From positions 92,759 through 156,758 of the forward strand of contig CAMFLX010000001.1 in assembly GCA_945957555.1 (NCBI GenBank): 64,000 nt of DNA, given 5' to 3'. Source of the DNA: an uncultured Cytophagales bacterium. Lineage in GTDB: Bacteria; Bacteroidota; Bacteroidia; Cytophagales; UBA9547. The notes under the pieces are model-generated. The model searched no databases and was not told the DNA's origin. It saw only the letters and a program-made list of their open reading frames with translations. Of this stretch, positions 44,317-53,546 are shown in pieces (positions within the stretch are counted from its first letter, which is position 1; every line of letters starts with the position of its first letter). A program made the translations under genes and the position numbers.

Positions 44317-46065
44317 ATGAAAAATAAACTATTAAAAGTATCGATGCTTGTATTGATTACATCTTTGGTGTCTTGCCAGCAAGCGGATACTACTGAAAAC
44401 AATGCAATTGCGGCCGATGCGATCTATTTCGGTGGCGATATCATAACAATGGAAGGCGATAGTGCGATTTATGCCGAAGCTGTAGCAATTAAGCACGGCA
44501 AGATCATATTTATAGGTGATAAGGTGGCCGCTGAAAAGTGGAAAGGCGACAGCACACTGATGAATGATCTGAAAGGTAATACAATGATGCCAGGCTTTAT
44601 AGATCCACATTTACATCCTTCAATTGCAACCTCCATTTTGAGCGTTGAAATTACTTCTGCAATGGAATGGAACACACCCAATGGTAAGTCTATAGTGGTT
44701 AAAGATCATAAAGCGTTTATGGGTCGAATAACCGAGTTGGCAAAAGATTATCAAGAAAAAGGCTCCGTTTTATACGCTTGGGGCTATTTTAAGCCCTATC
44801 ATGGAGTCATTACCAAGGATAGCTTGAACAAAATTTCGCAAACTTTACCAATCGTCATATGGCAACGTTCCTGCCATGAATTTATATTAAATGATGCCGG
44901 GTTAAAGTATTTTAATCTTTCAAAGGATTCTTTTGATACAAAGGATAATAGCCATACTTATTCGAATTGGGATGAGGGTCACGTATGGGAAGCTGGCGTG
45001 TTTAAGATAACACAACGAGTAGTCGATTCGTTGGGGAGTGTTAAACGATACAAAAAAGGATTAGAAATGATGTCAAAGGTGTTTCATAAGGGGGGCTTAA
45101 CAACTGTGGCAGAGCAAGGCTTTCCTCAAATTGACCTAAATATGGAGTGGAGCTTGGACAGTGCGGAGATTCATAAGAACAGTACTACGTTTCGTTTTAT
45201 GTTGGTGCCCAATGCCATGTACCTCTATCCAAAGTGTAATAGCGGAGCTAAGGTATTATCTTTTTGTGATTCTTTGATCAAAACAGGTTCCTCCAAAATG
45301 GATTATGTAAAAGCTGTTAAAATTTATGTGGATGGAGCTATTTTTAGTCAGCTCATGATTTTGAGCCAGCCTTATCAAGACTGTCACCATGGCAATTGGA
45401 TGATGGATCCAAAAGCTCAGAATGATGTTTTTCTTACTTTTTGGAAAGCAGATTGGGATATTCACATTCATGTAAATGGTGATGGAGGTTTAGATACGTT
45501 GTTAGCCATAATTGATAGGGCTAAGTTGGAAAAGCCTGATTCTAAATCGAAGGTTTTTTTGGAACATTATGGGTATGCAAGGGAAGACCAACACAATAAA
45601 GTTTCCAAATATGGCTTGCTCGTTTCCAACAATCCTTATTATTATTATGAATTGTCGGCACCTTACAGTAAGGACGGTTTAGGCATAGAGCGTGCATCTA
45701 AAATATCACCAGTGGGCTCACTTGTAAAAAGAGGGGTGCCGCTCTCCTTTCATAGCGATTACTTTATGGCGCCAGCGGAGCCCCTAACTTTGGTATGGAC
45801 CGCCGTGAACAGGGTAAATAGTGCGAGTGAAACTTTAGCACCTGAGGAAAAAGTAAGTTTGTGGATGGCTATGAAAGCAGTGACTATCGAAGCGGCCAGA
45901 AGTATTAGAAAGGAAGGCGAGCTAGGGAGTATAAAGGTCGGCAAGAAGGCAGATTTTGTGATTCTTGGTCAGAATCCATTTAAAATAGCCCCTTTAGACA
46001 TAAAGGATATTCCGATTTTGGAAACAGTATTTGAAGGGAAGTCTTTCCCGATATCAAAAAAATAA
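44317..46065 (+). CDS. YtcJ-like amidohydrolase, lipoprotein
   Basis: A metal-dependent hydrolase of the amidohydrolase 3 / YtcJ group, 582 residues, lipid-anchored by an N-terminal signal (LVLITSLVSC). Motifs: the HxH pair in GFIDPHLHPS, the ligand Lys/His region IYVDGAIFSQ, HVNGDGGLDTLL, the His in VFLEHYGYA and the final Asp-containing FHSDYFMAPAEPL. YtcJ proteins act on N-acyl or cyclic amide substrates. It has the same fold as the next gene, 24 bases on, but they are clearly different paralogues (about 580 and 656 residues; motifs diverge). Substrate unknown. Confidence 0.85.
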   Translation: MKNKLLKVSMLVLITSLVSCQQADTTENNAIAADAIYFGGDIITMEGDSAIYAEAVAIKHGKIIFIGDKVAAEKWKGDSTLMNDLKGNTMMPGFIDPHLHPSIATSILSVEITSAMEWNTPNGKSIVVKDHKAFMGRITELAKDYQEKGSVLYAWGYFKPYHGVITKDSLNKISQTLPIVIWQRSCHEFILNDAGLKYFNLSKDSFDTKDNSHTYSNWDEGHVWEAGVFKITQRVVDSLGSVKRYKKGLEMMSKVFHKGGLTTVAEQGFPQIDLNMEWSLDSAEIHKNSTTFRFMLVPNAMYLYPKCNSGAKVLSFCDSLIKTGSSKMDYVKAVKIYVDGAIFSQLMILSQPYQDCHHGNWMMDPKAQNDVFLTFWKADWDIHIHVNGDGGLDTLLAIIDRAKLEKPDSKSKVFLEHYGYAREDQHNKVSKYGLLVSNNPYYYYELSAPYSKDGLGIERASKISPVGSLVKRGVPLSFHSDYFMAPAEPLTLVWTAVNRVNSASETLAPEEKVSLWMAMKAVTIEAARSIRKEGELGSIKVGKKADFVILGQNPFKIAPLDIKDIPILETVFEGKSFPISKK

Positions 46066-46089
46066 GAGTTCAACATAAAAAACAAAATC

Positions 46090-48060
46090 ATGAGTCACCA
46101 TCACCATCACGTAGGGCTACAGTGCGCTTGCTGCAATCCCCTATGGAAAGCATTTCTTCCAGAGACTTTATCAGTAGTGGAAGAAGTCGAAAAACCTATT
46201 TCCAAGCCAATTCCTCCCCAAACCTTGATCTTTCGTACGGGAACAGATCCCGATAAGGCTACAGACCAAAGTGTGGGTTATATTCAAACTCTGGAAAAAG
46301 GTGAGGATGTAATGGTGGAAGCCATAGGTATTAAAGACGGTTTAGTGGTAGCTACAGGGACTTACGAAAGTGTACTTGCACAAATGCCTGCAGGTACTAC
46401 TGAACAAATCATCTATGGAGGACAGACCCTCTTGCCGGGCCTTATAGAGCCACATGTACATATTTTACCAACAGCAGTATTTAATATGGCCACAGATGTG
46501 AGCCCATTTTTGGGTCAAGAACTTAGGATAAATACACCAAATGGTGAATATAACAGAGACTGGGTTCTTTCGGAGTTGAAATCCAAGGCTTTAGATACGG
46601 CAAGTGACGATACTTGGATTTTTGGAAGGAATGTAGACCCTTCTTTATTTGATGGAGGTGACAAGGGGTTTAATGCCGATATTTTGGATGAAAAAGTTTC
46701 AAAAACACAACCTATATTTGTCATGAACTCTTCCATGCATCTAGCCTATATAAATAATTTGGCTATTAAAAAAGTTAATGATTACTATGAAAATGTTGAT
46801 TCTGACAATAAGCTTTATAACTATAAAGCGGCAAGTGATGGTGTTTTGAAGGAGGTAGTTAATTTATTGCCAGTTGCAAAAGTAATTGGAATAAGTCTTC
46901 AAAAAGCGTCAAACCTTAAGCCAAATGAATTTTCCTTAAGTTTTGCTGAGAAGATAGAAAAGGGCGTTGAGGATATTTTTGCTGATGCAAGTAGCAAAGG
47001 GGTAACCTATATTTTTGATGCGGGTTTAGATCCTGCGGAAAAGAAAGGCTTTAGTCAACCTGATTTCTTGAGATATATTGCAAACAAAAATAATTGCAAA
47101 TTACGAGTAGGGGGTGCTTTGGCCATTGATACGCCAGCCTATTTTACAGCCAATGTGCTTGGAAATTATACGCCGAATGCTGGTAATGAAACATTTAATA
47201 TCCCTTATGTGAAAATAGTAACAGATGGCTCTAACCAGGGGCTAACAGGTTATCAGTTTAAACCTTATAACTGTGATGAGAATTATAATGAAGCAAAGTC
47301 TAACGCCAATACGGGTATATTTAACTATAATAACTCAACAGAGTTAAAGACAGTATTTAAATCTGCTGTTGAAAAAAATTGGCCTATTATGGTTCATGCC
47401 AACGGTGATTTAGCGATGGATCTAGCTATAGATGCATTCAGAAATGCAGGGATTACAAATAAAAAGGATTTAGAAACAAGACGTGATAGAATTGAACACG
47501 CTTCTTTATTGTCTGATCAAAACCTTGAAGATATGCACCAATTGGGTGTTTCGCCAAGCTTCCTCATCGGTCATACCGGTTATTGGGGCTGGGCTTTTCA
47601 GCAAACTATTTTAGGCACAGAAAGAAGTAATGACCTAGACAGGTGTAATTCGGCAGTGAACCTTGGCATGCGTATCACGCTACATAGTGATAACAGCGTG
47701 ACGCCTCTAGGTCCTCTGCGAATGATGGAACAGGCTATATCAAGGGTCATGGAAGGTGCGCCTAAAGAAATTAGTGTACAAGTGTTGAATGAGAAGGAAC
47801 GCATCACAAGATTTCAAGCTTTAAAAGCCATGACCTACGATGCCGCATGGCAGTGTCATGCGGATAAATGGGTAGGCTCCTTGGAAGTAGGCAAATGTGC
47901 CGATTTCGTGATCCTCGCCGAATCGCCTTTGACTTATAAGCAAGTTGATGGCTCTAGTGATGTGAAAGGTTTACGTGATATCCCTGTGTTAGAAACATGG
48001 AAAGGAGGAATAAGGACGTATATTAAAAAAGATGAAGTTACTGAAATTGCACCAGTTTGA
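46090..48060 (+). CDS. YtcJ-like amidohydrolase with His5/CxCC N-terminus
   Basis: A 656-residue amidohydrolase. The catalytic fold matches the preceding gene: LLPGLIEPHVHIL (HxH), IVTDGSNQGLTG, MVHANGDLAMD, RIEHASLLSDQ and LHSDNSVTPLGP. Its N-terminus is special: residues 2-7 are SHHHHH and residues 12-15 are CACC, ahead of a roughly 60-residue extension. No signal peptide is seen, so this copy is cytoplasmic while its paralogue is a lipoprotein. A metal-delivery or metal-storage function for the extension is possible. It shares the transcript with the upstream gene and is closed by a strong terminator. Confidence 0.85.
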   Translation: MSHHHHHVGLQCACCNPLWKAFLPETLSVVEEVEKPISKPIPPQTLIFRTGTDPDKATDQSVGYIQTLEKGEDVMVEAIGIKDGLVVATGTYESVLAQMPAGTTEQIIYGGQTLLPGLIEPHVHILPTAVFNMATDVSPFLGQELRINTPNGEYNRDWVLSELKSKALDTASDDTWIFGRNVDPSLFDGGDKGFNADILDEKVSKTQPIFVMNSSMHLAYINNLAIKKVNDYYENVDSDNKLYNYKAASDGVLKEVVNLLPVAKVIGISLQKASNLKPNEFSLSFAEKIEKGVEDIFADASSKGVTYIFDAGLDPAEKKGFSQPDFLRYIANKNNCKLRVGGALAIDTPAYFTANVLGNYTPNAGNETFNIPYVKIVTDGSNQGLTGYQFKPYNCDENYNEAKSNANTGIFNYNNSTELKTVFKSAVEKNWPIMVHANGDLAMDLAIDAFRNAGITNKKDLETRRDRIEHASLLSDQNLEDMHQLGVSPSFLIGHTGYWGWAFQQTILGTERSNDLDRCNSAVNLGMRITLHSDNSVTPLGPLRMMEQAISRVMEGAPKEISVQVLNEKERITRFQALKAMTYDAAWQCHADKWVGSLEVGKCADFVILAESPLTYKQVDGSSDVKGLRDIPVLETWKGGIRTYIKKDEVTEIAPV

Positions 48061-48093
48061 GAGGGTGTATAAAAGCAGCTGACCACATCTTAA

Positions 48094-48133
48094 AAAAATA
48101 CCCATGCAGAACTAAGTAGGCATGGGTATTTTT
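48094..48133. terminator. Bidirectional terminator between convergent genes
   Basis: A 14-bp stem (AAAAATACCCATGC core, 12-base loop) with T-runs on both strands, between the stop of the amidohydrolase gene and that of the 232-aa gene. It can end transcription from both sides. Confidence 0.85.
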
Positions 48134-48158
48134 ATTCCCCCAATAAAGGTTTTATGAT

Positions 48159-48857
48159 TTATTCATCATCTTCAGCGTGATGAAGCCTTGGTTTGTCATT
48201 ATCCACAGTAAGCAGGGCAAAGTTAAAACAAGAATTAAATGCATCTGGCCGCTCCAAAGTTTTTGCTGCAATACATAAAAGATTTTGAGTAAGCTGTAGG
48301 GTAAGCTCTTTACGAGCTTTTCTCACCGATGATTGATTGATCTTATGTTCGGCAATAATGCCACTTTGTGTATCTCTTGCTTGGATGTACGCCTCATTAA
48401 GGGCCTTGGCGTCGTTCAAAAACTTTTCGCCAAGTTCTTTTTTATGTTTTTCGGCCATCGTGACATAACGAACCAATTTATCTTTAATGCCTTCCACAGT
48501 AGCCTCAATATATTCTGTGACGCCTCCAGGGTAGAATTCTGTATAAATAGCAGAGCCCACTCCAAATTCTGACTTTAAAAAACCCTCTTTACGGCTCATA
48601 AATTCTAATACTGCATCAAATACATTTACGCGATTGATGGTTCCGCCTTTTTGGCTTGCATGCGATGAGGCCAACTTACCTAGGCTTTTTTTAAATGCTG
48701 TATGAAGATCGACTGTAGCAGCAATGTCTTCAGCACTTAAGAAAGGATCCTCCCTTTGCTGTAAGCGTGCCAAGAAGTCTGAAGCGAACAAATCAATCTC
48801 ATTACGACTGTAGGTGCTTTTCTCAAATAAATCCTTGGTGAATTTTTCAAAAATCAT
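48159..48857 (-). CDS. Unrecognised 232-aa protein
   Basis: I do not recognise this protein. It is soluble, with no signal peptide or membrane helix, mostly helical by composition, and about the middle has EGIKDKLVRYVTMAEKHKKELGEKFLNDAKALNEAY, a long charged helix (landmarks KHKKELGEKF and ALNEAYIQAR). The C-terminus is short and rich in His and acidic residues (LHHAEDDE). It is a lone gene, with a terminator at its end and a large 540-bp intergenic region with a striking palindrome at its start. Coding quality looks good throughout, so it is a real gene of unknown function. Confidence 0.6.
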   Translation of the reverse strand: MIFEKFTKDLFEKSTYSRNEIDLFASDFLARLQQREDPFLSAEDIAATVDLHTAFKKSLGKLASSHASQKGGTINRVNVFDAVLEFMSRKEGFLKSEFGVGSAIYTEFYPGGVTEYIEATVEGIKDKLVRYVTMAEKHKKELGEKFLNDAKALNEAYIQARDTQSGIIAEHKINQSSVRKARKELTLQLTQNLLCIAAKTLERPDAFNSCFNFALLTVDNDKPRLHHAEDDE

Positions 48858-49399
48858 GTCGATAGGTGTTTATATACAATCATTTTCAATCAATGTAGAA
48901 ACGAATAATCTTCTATTTCAGATATATTCTTATTCTGCCAAAGTGAGATATATCTATTCAAATGATTTTTTTATATAGTTCAAATTCAAACATATAATAA
49001 AATTAACTTTATTATATGTTTGAATTTGAATATATAGTAGTAATAGTAATTAATGGTAGTTATAGAAACAATACTTGATTGCTATGATAATTTTGGCTTG
49101 ATACCCAAAAGCCATTGTATGGCATGTTTTAAAATTATTCCAAAATAAAACGATAGGGGTGGCTTCGTGATTTATGGTTTCAAGAGAAGAATTTCATTTT
49201 TAAGATTCTATTTCTCTGACTTTTAAGATGTATTTTGAGACCATGAATTGTTGTTTACATTTTAAGAAAAATATGATGTACGACCAGACACTTATCCTAC
49301 AGAAACTCACGATGGCAAGCATAAGACCTACATTTGAAAAAATGGCGAAATAGTGCTAATTATGTAGTTTATTTTTATAAAATAATAGCAGCAGCATAC
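48858..49399. other. Intergenic region, 542 bp, with a large palindrome
   Basis: Divergent gap between the 232-aa gene and the SGNH operon. It contains a perfect 23-bp inverted repeat (48979-49030) with TATGTTTG -7 boxes on both strands and another plus-strand TAATTTTG box at 49088-49095. A 26-codon frame at 49273-49353 looks vaguely like the start of an IstB-type protein but is too short to support. No RNA gene is seen. Confidence 0.55.
48979..49030. repeat. Perfect 23-bp inverted repeat with 6-base spacer
   Basis: The left arm begins TTCAAATTCAAACATATAA and the right arm ends TTATATGTTTGAATTTGAA; all 23 positions pair. It is AT-rich, has no GC stem core or T-run typical of a terminator, and lies between two divergent genes. 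Each arm holds a TATGTTTG -7 box pointing outward. A regulator-binding site or cruciform-forming element is more likely than a terminator. Confidence 0.7.
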
Positions 49400-50797
49400 A
49401 TGCAAACGCCTGAAAATAAAATTGCAAGTACTTTTTATTTATTATTTACCACACTGGTTTTATTGATCGCTGTAAGCCTACTGGTACCCCAAAGTTTTTT
49501 TACGAGTCTTGACCTTAAAAAAGTAGATTATATAGAGCCACTAGTCTATAAAGCCGAAAAGAAAAAACCTAAACACCAGAAACATGTGGCTGTTAAAAAA
49601 GAGGTTGTTATTAAAGATACTGTGAAGACAGAGAAAGGTGTGGTAGTAACACCTGTCGTGTACGATTTGACAACCATAGAAGATTTCAGCGATAAAGGTG
49701 CACAGTTTAAGTTGTTCTTAGAGGCACTACACAATGCCAAGACGGAGAACTGTAGAATAGCTTTTTATGGAGATTCATTTATTGAAGGCGATATCATGAC
49801 GATGAACCTACGTGATAGTCTTCAGAAAAAGTTTGGTGGAAGGGGTGTTGGTTTCCTGCCCGTAAGCTCTGAAGTATCCATGTTCAGGAGAAGTTTGCCC
49901 TCTGAGTCTGAAGACTGGGAAGTATATTCTATAGCAAAACAGTCGTCGAAGAAAGAACCCTTTGGTATTGCAGGAGCTACCTACATTCCCAATGAGAGTG
50001 CATCTTTGAAATTGCTTCCCCCCAGAGCATTGGCAAATATTCATTTATTGTATAAAAATAAAGGTAGAGATGCTGTTGTAAGAACCCAGACCAATAAGAA
50101 ACATACCTCGTATGATACCTTAAGAAGCACTGAAATATTGCAAATGCAGGCTTTGGTCGAGGGAAAGGATACCGTTAAAAACTTTAAGATGGATGTGAGG
50201 GAAGGTGCGGGACTTAAGGTATATGGCTTGAGCCTAGAAAGTGGTAAGGGGGTTTATCTTGATAATTTCTCGATTCGGGGTAACTCTGGCTTGGGGCTTA
50301 ATGAAATTAAAGACGATCAGTTTAGAGAATTCCAAAGTTTGATGAACTACAAACTTGTGGTACTCCAGTTTGGGATTAATGTGTCTAATGCTGAGATTAC
50401 CGATTTTGGCTTTTATGAAAAAGGGATGACCAAGCTCATTCGCAGGCTTAAAAAGCTTTTTCCGGAGACTTCTTTCTTACTCATCAGCATGAGCGACCGC
50501 AGTCACAAGGAAGATGGTGTATATGTGACCATGCCTTCAGTTCCGCTTTTGGTAGAGGCACAGAGAAATATAGCGGCAGAGTCAGGCATCTTGTTTTGGG
50601 ACATGTACAGCGCCATGGGAGGAGAAAACAGTATGGTGGATTGGGTAGATAAAAAGAAAGCGAACAAAGATTATACTCATCTTACCTTTTCAGGCGGCAA
50701 GCAGGTCGCTGGCGAGTTGTTCAAGGCAATCATGTACGAATATAAGACACGGTACAAACTCAAAGAAAATGAAGAATTATCTCTTTTTAATCCATAG
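49400..50797 (+). CDS. SGNH/GDSL hydrolase, membrane-anchored (SGNH-1)
   Basis: A 465-residue protein with an N-terminal membrane anchor (FYLLFTTLVLLIAVSLLV), a Lys-rich linker and an SGNH domain: block I AFYGDSFIEGD, the Gly/Asn block LQFGINVSNA and the catalytic Asp-His in DYTHLTFSGG. SGNH enzymes remove or transfer acyl groups on sugars. The start ATG 49400 (MQTPENKIA) is preferred because upstream residues in the frame from 49334 look non-coding. It is the first of five closely spaced genes ending at 56859. Its end overlaps the next gene by 29 bases. It probably works on the outer side of the inner membrane. Confidence 0.85.
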   Translation: MQTPENKIASTFYLLFTTLVLLIAVSLLVPQSFFTSLDLKKVDYIEPLVYKAEKKKPKHQKHVAVKKEVVIKDTVKTEKGVVVTPVVYDLTTIEDFSDKGAQFKLFLEALHNAKTENCRIAFYGDSFIEGDIMTMNLRDSLQKKFGGRGVGFLPVSSEVSMFRRSLPSESEDWEVYSIAKQSSKKEPFGIAGATYIPNESASLKLLPPRALANIHLLYKNKGRDAVVRTQTNKKHTSYDTLRSTEILQMQALVEGKDTVKNFKMDVREGAGLKVYGLSLESGKGVYLDNFSIRGNSGLGLNEIKDDQFREFQSLMNYKLVVLQFGINVSNAEITDFGFYEKGMTKLIRRLKKLFPETSFLLISMSDRSHKEDGVYVTMPSVPLLVEAQRNIAAESGILFWDMYSAMGGENSMVDWVDKKKANKDYTHLTFSGGKQVAGELFKAIMYEYKTRYKLKENEELSLFNP

Positions 50798-52073
50798 GGT
50801 TTGTCTGGTATTGAAAGGCGGTTTTGTGGCTGTATATGCTATTTTTGCCAAACGCATCGGACTTATAGCAATTCTTATTATTGCAAGTACCGTCATGTTT
50901 TTGAGCATACAGGCACAGGACTGTTATGATATTCCCACAAAGCCCAGCTACTTTTTAGGAAAGGAAAACCTCAATTCCATATTTGAGAGCTTGATGGTGA
51001 TGAAGCAAGACAGCTCAAAATCATTGAACATACTCCATATTGGCGATTCACACATTCAAGGCAACTATCTTACTGACAAAATAAGGTATAACTTTTACAA
51101 TGATTTTGGCTTGGGCGATAAGGGTCTGACCTTTCCTTTTAAACTTGCAAAAACCAACTCTCCTGCTGAGATCAAATGTTTTAGTTATTTCAGATGGGAA
51201 AATAAAAAGAACACGCAGTTCTTGTATTCTGAGAAGATGGGTATATCTGGCAGGACGCTGGTAAACTATTATGCCAATACACAATTTGAAGTCAAAATTC
51301 CGCCAACATTTAAAGATTACTACTTTGACCAGTTGAGCGTTTTGTATACGCCTTCAAACCAGTATTCAAAAGTTACGATAAAAGATTCTAACTCTGTAAT
51401 CCTCAAAAAAACCAGTACTGACATAGAAACAGGGTTTATAGTGGATCACTACAGTTCCCCCAATCTATTGAATCAGTTTAAGATGCAGTTTAGCAATACC
51501 AATCGCAGTAAATATGCACCATGTGCCTTGCATGGTATTTGTCTTAAGAATACCAGAAGAGGTGGTATCAACTACCACGTAACGGGTGTGAACGGTTCAC
51601 AGTACCGCAACTGGGCAGCTTCTGCTACTTTAGCGCGTCAGTCTTCTTACTTAAATCCACAACTCATCATCATCTCCCTAGGTACCAATGATGCCAATGA
51701 TTTGCTATTAACCACGGTAGATTTTACCAATTATATGGATCATCTGGTGGTTTCTTTGAAAAGAGCTAACCCCAAGGCAAAGTTTATATTGACGACGCCA
51801 CCCGATTCGTATTTTCGAAGAAGGTATGTGAATAAAGATGTGGATCGAATTCGACAGGCGATCATACAATATGCAGAGAAGAACAAACTTGCTTGTTGGG
51901 ATTTGTATGATGTAATGGGTGGTGCAGGTTCTATCAAAGCTTGGTTTGACCAAGGCCTTGCGGCACAAGACCTTATTCATTTTTCAAAAACTGGATACGA
52001 AATTCAAGGACAATTATTTTACGAAGCATTTATCAAACACTATAAAGAATATGCAGCCGATAGACTTAAATAA
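50769..52073 (+). CDS. SGNH/GDSL hydrolase (SGNH-2)
   Basis: A 434-residue second SGNH protein, not a duplicate of the first: it has a membrane anchor near residue 30-48 (LIAILIIASTVMFLSIQAQ) and then block I LHIGDSHIQGN, block III SLGTNDANDLL and the catalytic Asp-His in AQDLIHFSKTG. The two SGNH genes share organisation but little sequence. Its end overlaps the MBOAT start by 23 bases, a sign of coupling with that acyltransferase. Together with MBOAT it fits AlgJ/AlgX or PatB-like partners of O-acetylation machinery. Several in-frame start codons exist in the first 45 residues; the exact start is uncertain. Confidence 0.85.
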   Translation: MKNYLFLIHRVCLVLKGGFVAVYAIFAKRIGLIAILIIASTVMFLSIQAQDCYDIPTKPSYFLGKENLNSIFESLMVMKQDSSKSLNILHIGDSHIQGNYLTDKIRYNFYNDFGLGDKGLTFPFKLAKTNSPAEIKCFSYFRWENKKNTQFLYSEKMGISGRTLVNYYANTQFEVKIPPTFKDYYFDQLSVLYTPSNQYSKVTIKDSNSVILKKTSTDIETGFIVDHYSSPNLLNQFKMQFSNTNRSKYAPCALHGICLKNTRRGGINYHVTGVNGSQYRNWAASATLARQSSYLNPQLIIISLGTNDANDLLLTTVDFTNYMDHLVVSLKRANPKAKFILTTPPDSYFRRRYVNKDVDRIRQAIIQYAEKNKLACWDLYDVMGGAGSIKAWFDQGLAAQDLIHFSKTGYEIQGQLFYEAFIKHYKEYAADRLK

Positions 52074-53520
52074 ACTGGCAGGGTATTTTATCTATGATGC
52101 GGCTGGGCCGCTCACCTTTACGTCACCATTCTTTTTGGTACTGTTCACCATGTTCTTTGGCGTATTCTTATTGGTATACAAACACCACTACGCTAAGATC
52201 ATTTATGTGATGCTGTTTTCCTTGTTCTTCTATTACAAGTCGAGCGGTTTGTATTTTATGTTACTCATAGCTTCCGCGGTGACCGATTTTACCTTGGCGA
52301 TTATTCTAGATCGGGCTCAGGAAACGTGGAAACGTAAACTCATCTTGACCTTTAGCGTCATAATCAATCTGAGTTTGTTAGGTTACTTCAAATACACCAA
52401 TTTCTTCATTAACCTTTTTAACTTGACCACCGAGAACCCGTTAGATCCATTGGACATCTTTTTACCAGTAGGAGTATCATTTTTTACTTTTCAGTCCATC
52501 AGTTACATTATAGATGTATACCGCAAGGAAATAGCTCCTCTTACCAATTTTCTAGAATACAGTTTCTTCATCTCGTTCTTTCCGCAATTGGTGGCTGGCC
52601 CTATAGTAAGGGCAAAGGATTTCATTCCACAAATCAAAAAACCCAATGTGGTCAGCTCTTACGAGTTTAACAAGGCGTTGTTTTTGATCATGTGCGGGCT
52701 TTTCAAAAAAGCGGTGATTTCAGACTATATCAGTACCAATTTTGTAGATAGGATTTTCGACAACCCTACCCTGTATTCTGGTGTGGAGAATCTTTTGGGT
52801 GTGTATGGCTACGCCATTCAGATCTATTGTGACTTTTCTGGATATACTGATATTGCCATAGGAGTAGCCATGTTGCTGGGTTATCACTTGCCGATCAACT
52901 TCGATGCCCCTTATATCTCTTCAAGTATCACTGAATTTTGGAGACGGTGGCATATTTCCTTGTCCACTTGGCTCAAAGACTATCTGTATATTCCATTGGG
53001 AGGTAATAGAAAAGGAAAATTCAGACAATATTTGAATCTCTTCCTAACCATGCTTTTGGGAGGTTTTTGGCATGGGGCTTCATTGAATTTCATTATTTGG
53101 GGAGCCCTACATGGATCTGCTCTAGGAGTGGATAAGTTCATAAAAGAAAAGTTTGCCTTGAAGGATTCCTGGCTCTTCAAGCTCATAGGCGTTCTGTTTA
53201 CCTTCCACTTTGTATGTTTCTGTTGGATCTTCTTTAGAGCCTCGAGCTTTGAAAGTGCCCAAGAAGTCATTGATCAGATCTTGTTCCATTTCCATCCGGA
53301 TCTTTTTGTACAAGTGATTCAAGGATATCAATATGTATTCTTGCTCATTCTTTTGGCATTTGTACTGCATTTTATTCCAAATGTAAGCACAGAATACATG
53401 ATCAGGTATTTAATGACCTGTCCTGTAGTGGTCAAGAGCATACTGCTGTCGCTCCTGATCTTTTTTGTGGCGCAGATACAGTCCTCAGACATTCAGCCAT
53501 TTATTTATTTTCAGTTTTAA
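52051..53520 (+). CDS. MBOAT-family O-acyltransferase
   Basis: A polytopic inner-membrane acyltransferase (489 residues from ATG 52051, MQPIDLNKLAG). The earlier in-frame ATG at 51919 lies deep inside the SGNH-2 gene and is rejected. Signature segments: QSISYIIDVYRK, FPQLVAGPIVRAKDF, YCDFSGYTDIAIG, SITEFWRRWHISLSTWLKDY and the active-site His in LLGGFWHGASLNFIIWG. It matches AlgI/DltB/PatA type MBOATs that carry acyl groups across the membrane to a glycan or teichoic acid. With the two SGNH genes it forms a typical acyl-transfer machine. The glycan acceptor is unknown. Confidence 0.92.
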   Translation: MQPIDLNKLAGYFIYDAAGPLTFTSPFFLVLFTMFFGVFLLVYKHHYAKIIYVMLFSLFFYYKSSGLYFMLLIASAVTDFTLAIILDRAQETWKRKLILTFSVIINLSLLGYFKYTNFFINLFNLTTENPLDPLDIFLPVGVSFFTFQSISYIIDVYRKEIAPLTNFLEYSFFISFFPQLVAGPIVRAKDFIPQIKKPNVVSSYEFNKALFLIMCGLFKKAVISDYISTNFVDRIFDNPTLYSGVENLLGVYGYAIQIYCDFSGYTDIAIGVAMLLGYHLPINFDAPYISSSITEFWRRWHISLSTWLKDYLYIPLGGNRKGKFRQYLNLFLTMLLGGFWHGASLNFIIWGALHGSALGVDKFIKEKFALKDSWLFKLIGVLFTFHFVCFCWIFFRASSFESAQEVIDQILFHFHPDLFVQVIQGYQYVFLLILLAFVLHFIPNVSTEYMIRYLMTCPVVVKSILLSLLIFFVAQIQSSDIQPFIYFQF

Positions 53521-53546
53521 ATAGTTTACATAAAAACATTAAAAAA

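Noticed and set aside
46090-46110. Poly-His start of the second amidohydrolase as a possible cloning tag or vector contamination
   Set aside because: The flanking DNA is continuous with the upstream gene, with no vector, linker or protease-site sequence, so it appears to be natural.
49273-49353. A 26-codon plus-strand frame (MMYDQTLILQKLT...) vaguely like the start of an IstB-type transposition protein
   Set aside because: Too short, no further IstB motifs downstream in any frame and no IS21 ends nearby, so it is not evidence for an insertion sequence remnant.
51919-52050. Extended N-terminus of the MBOAT protein
   Set aside because: It would overlap the conserved end of the SGNH-2 gene by over 150 bases and adds non-membrane residues unlike MBOAT starts.
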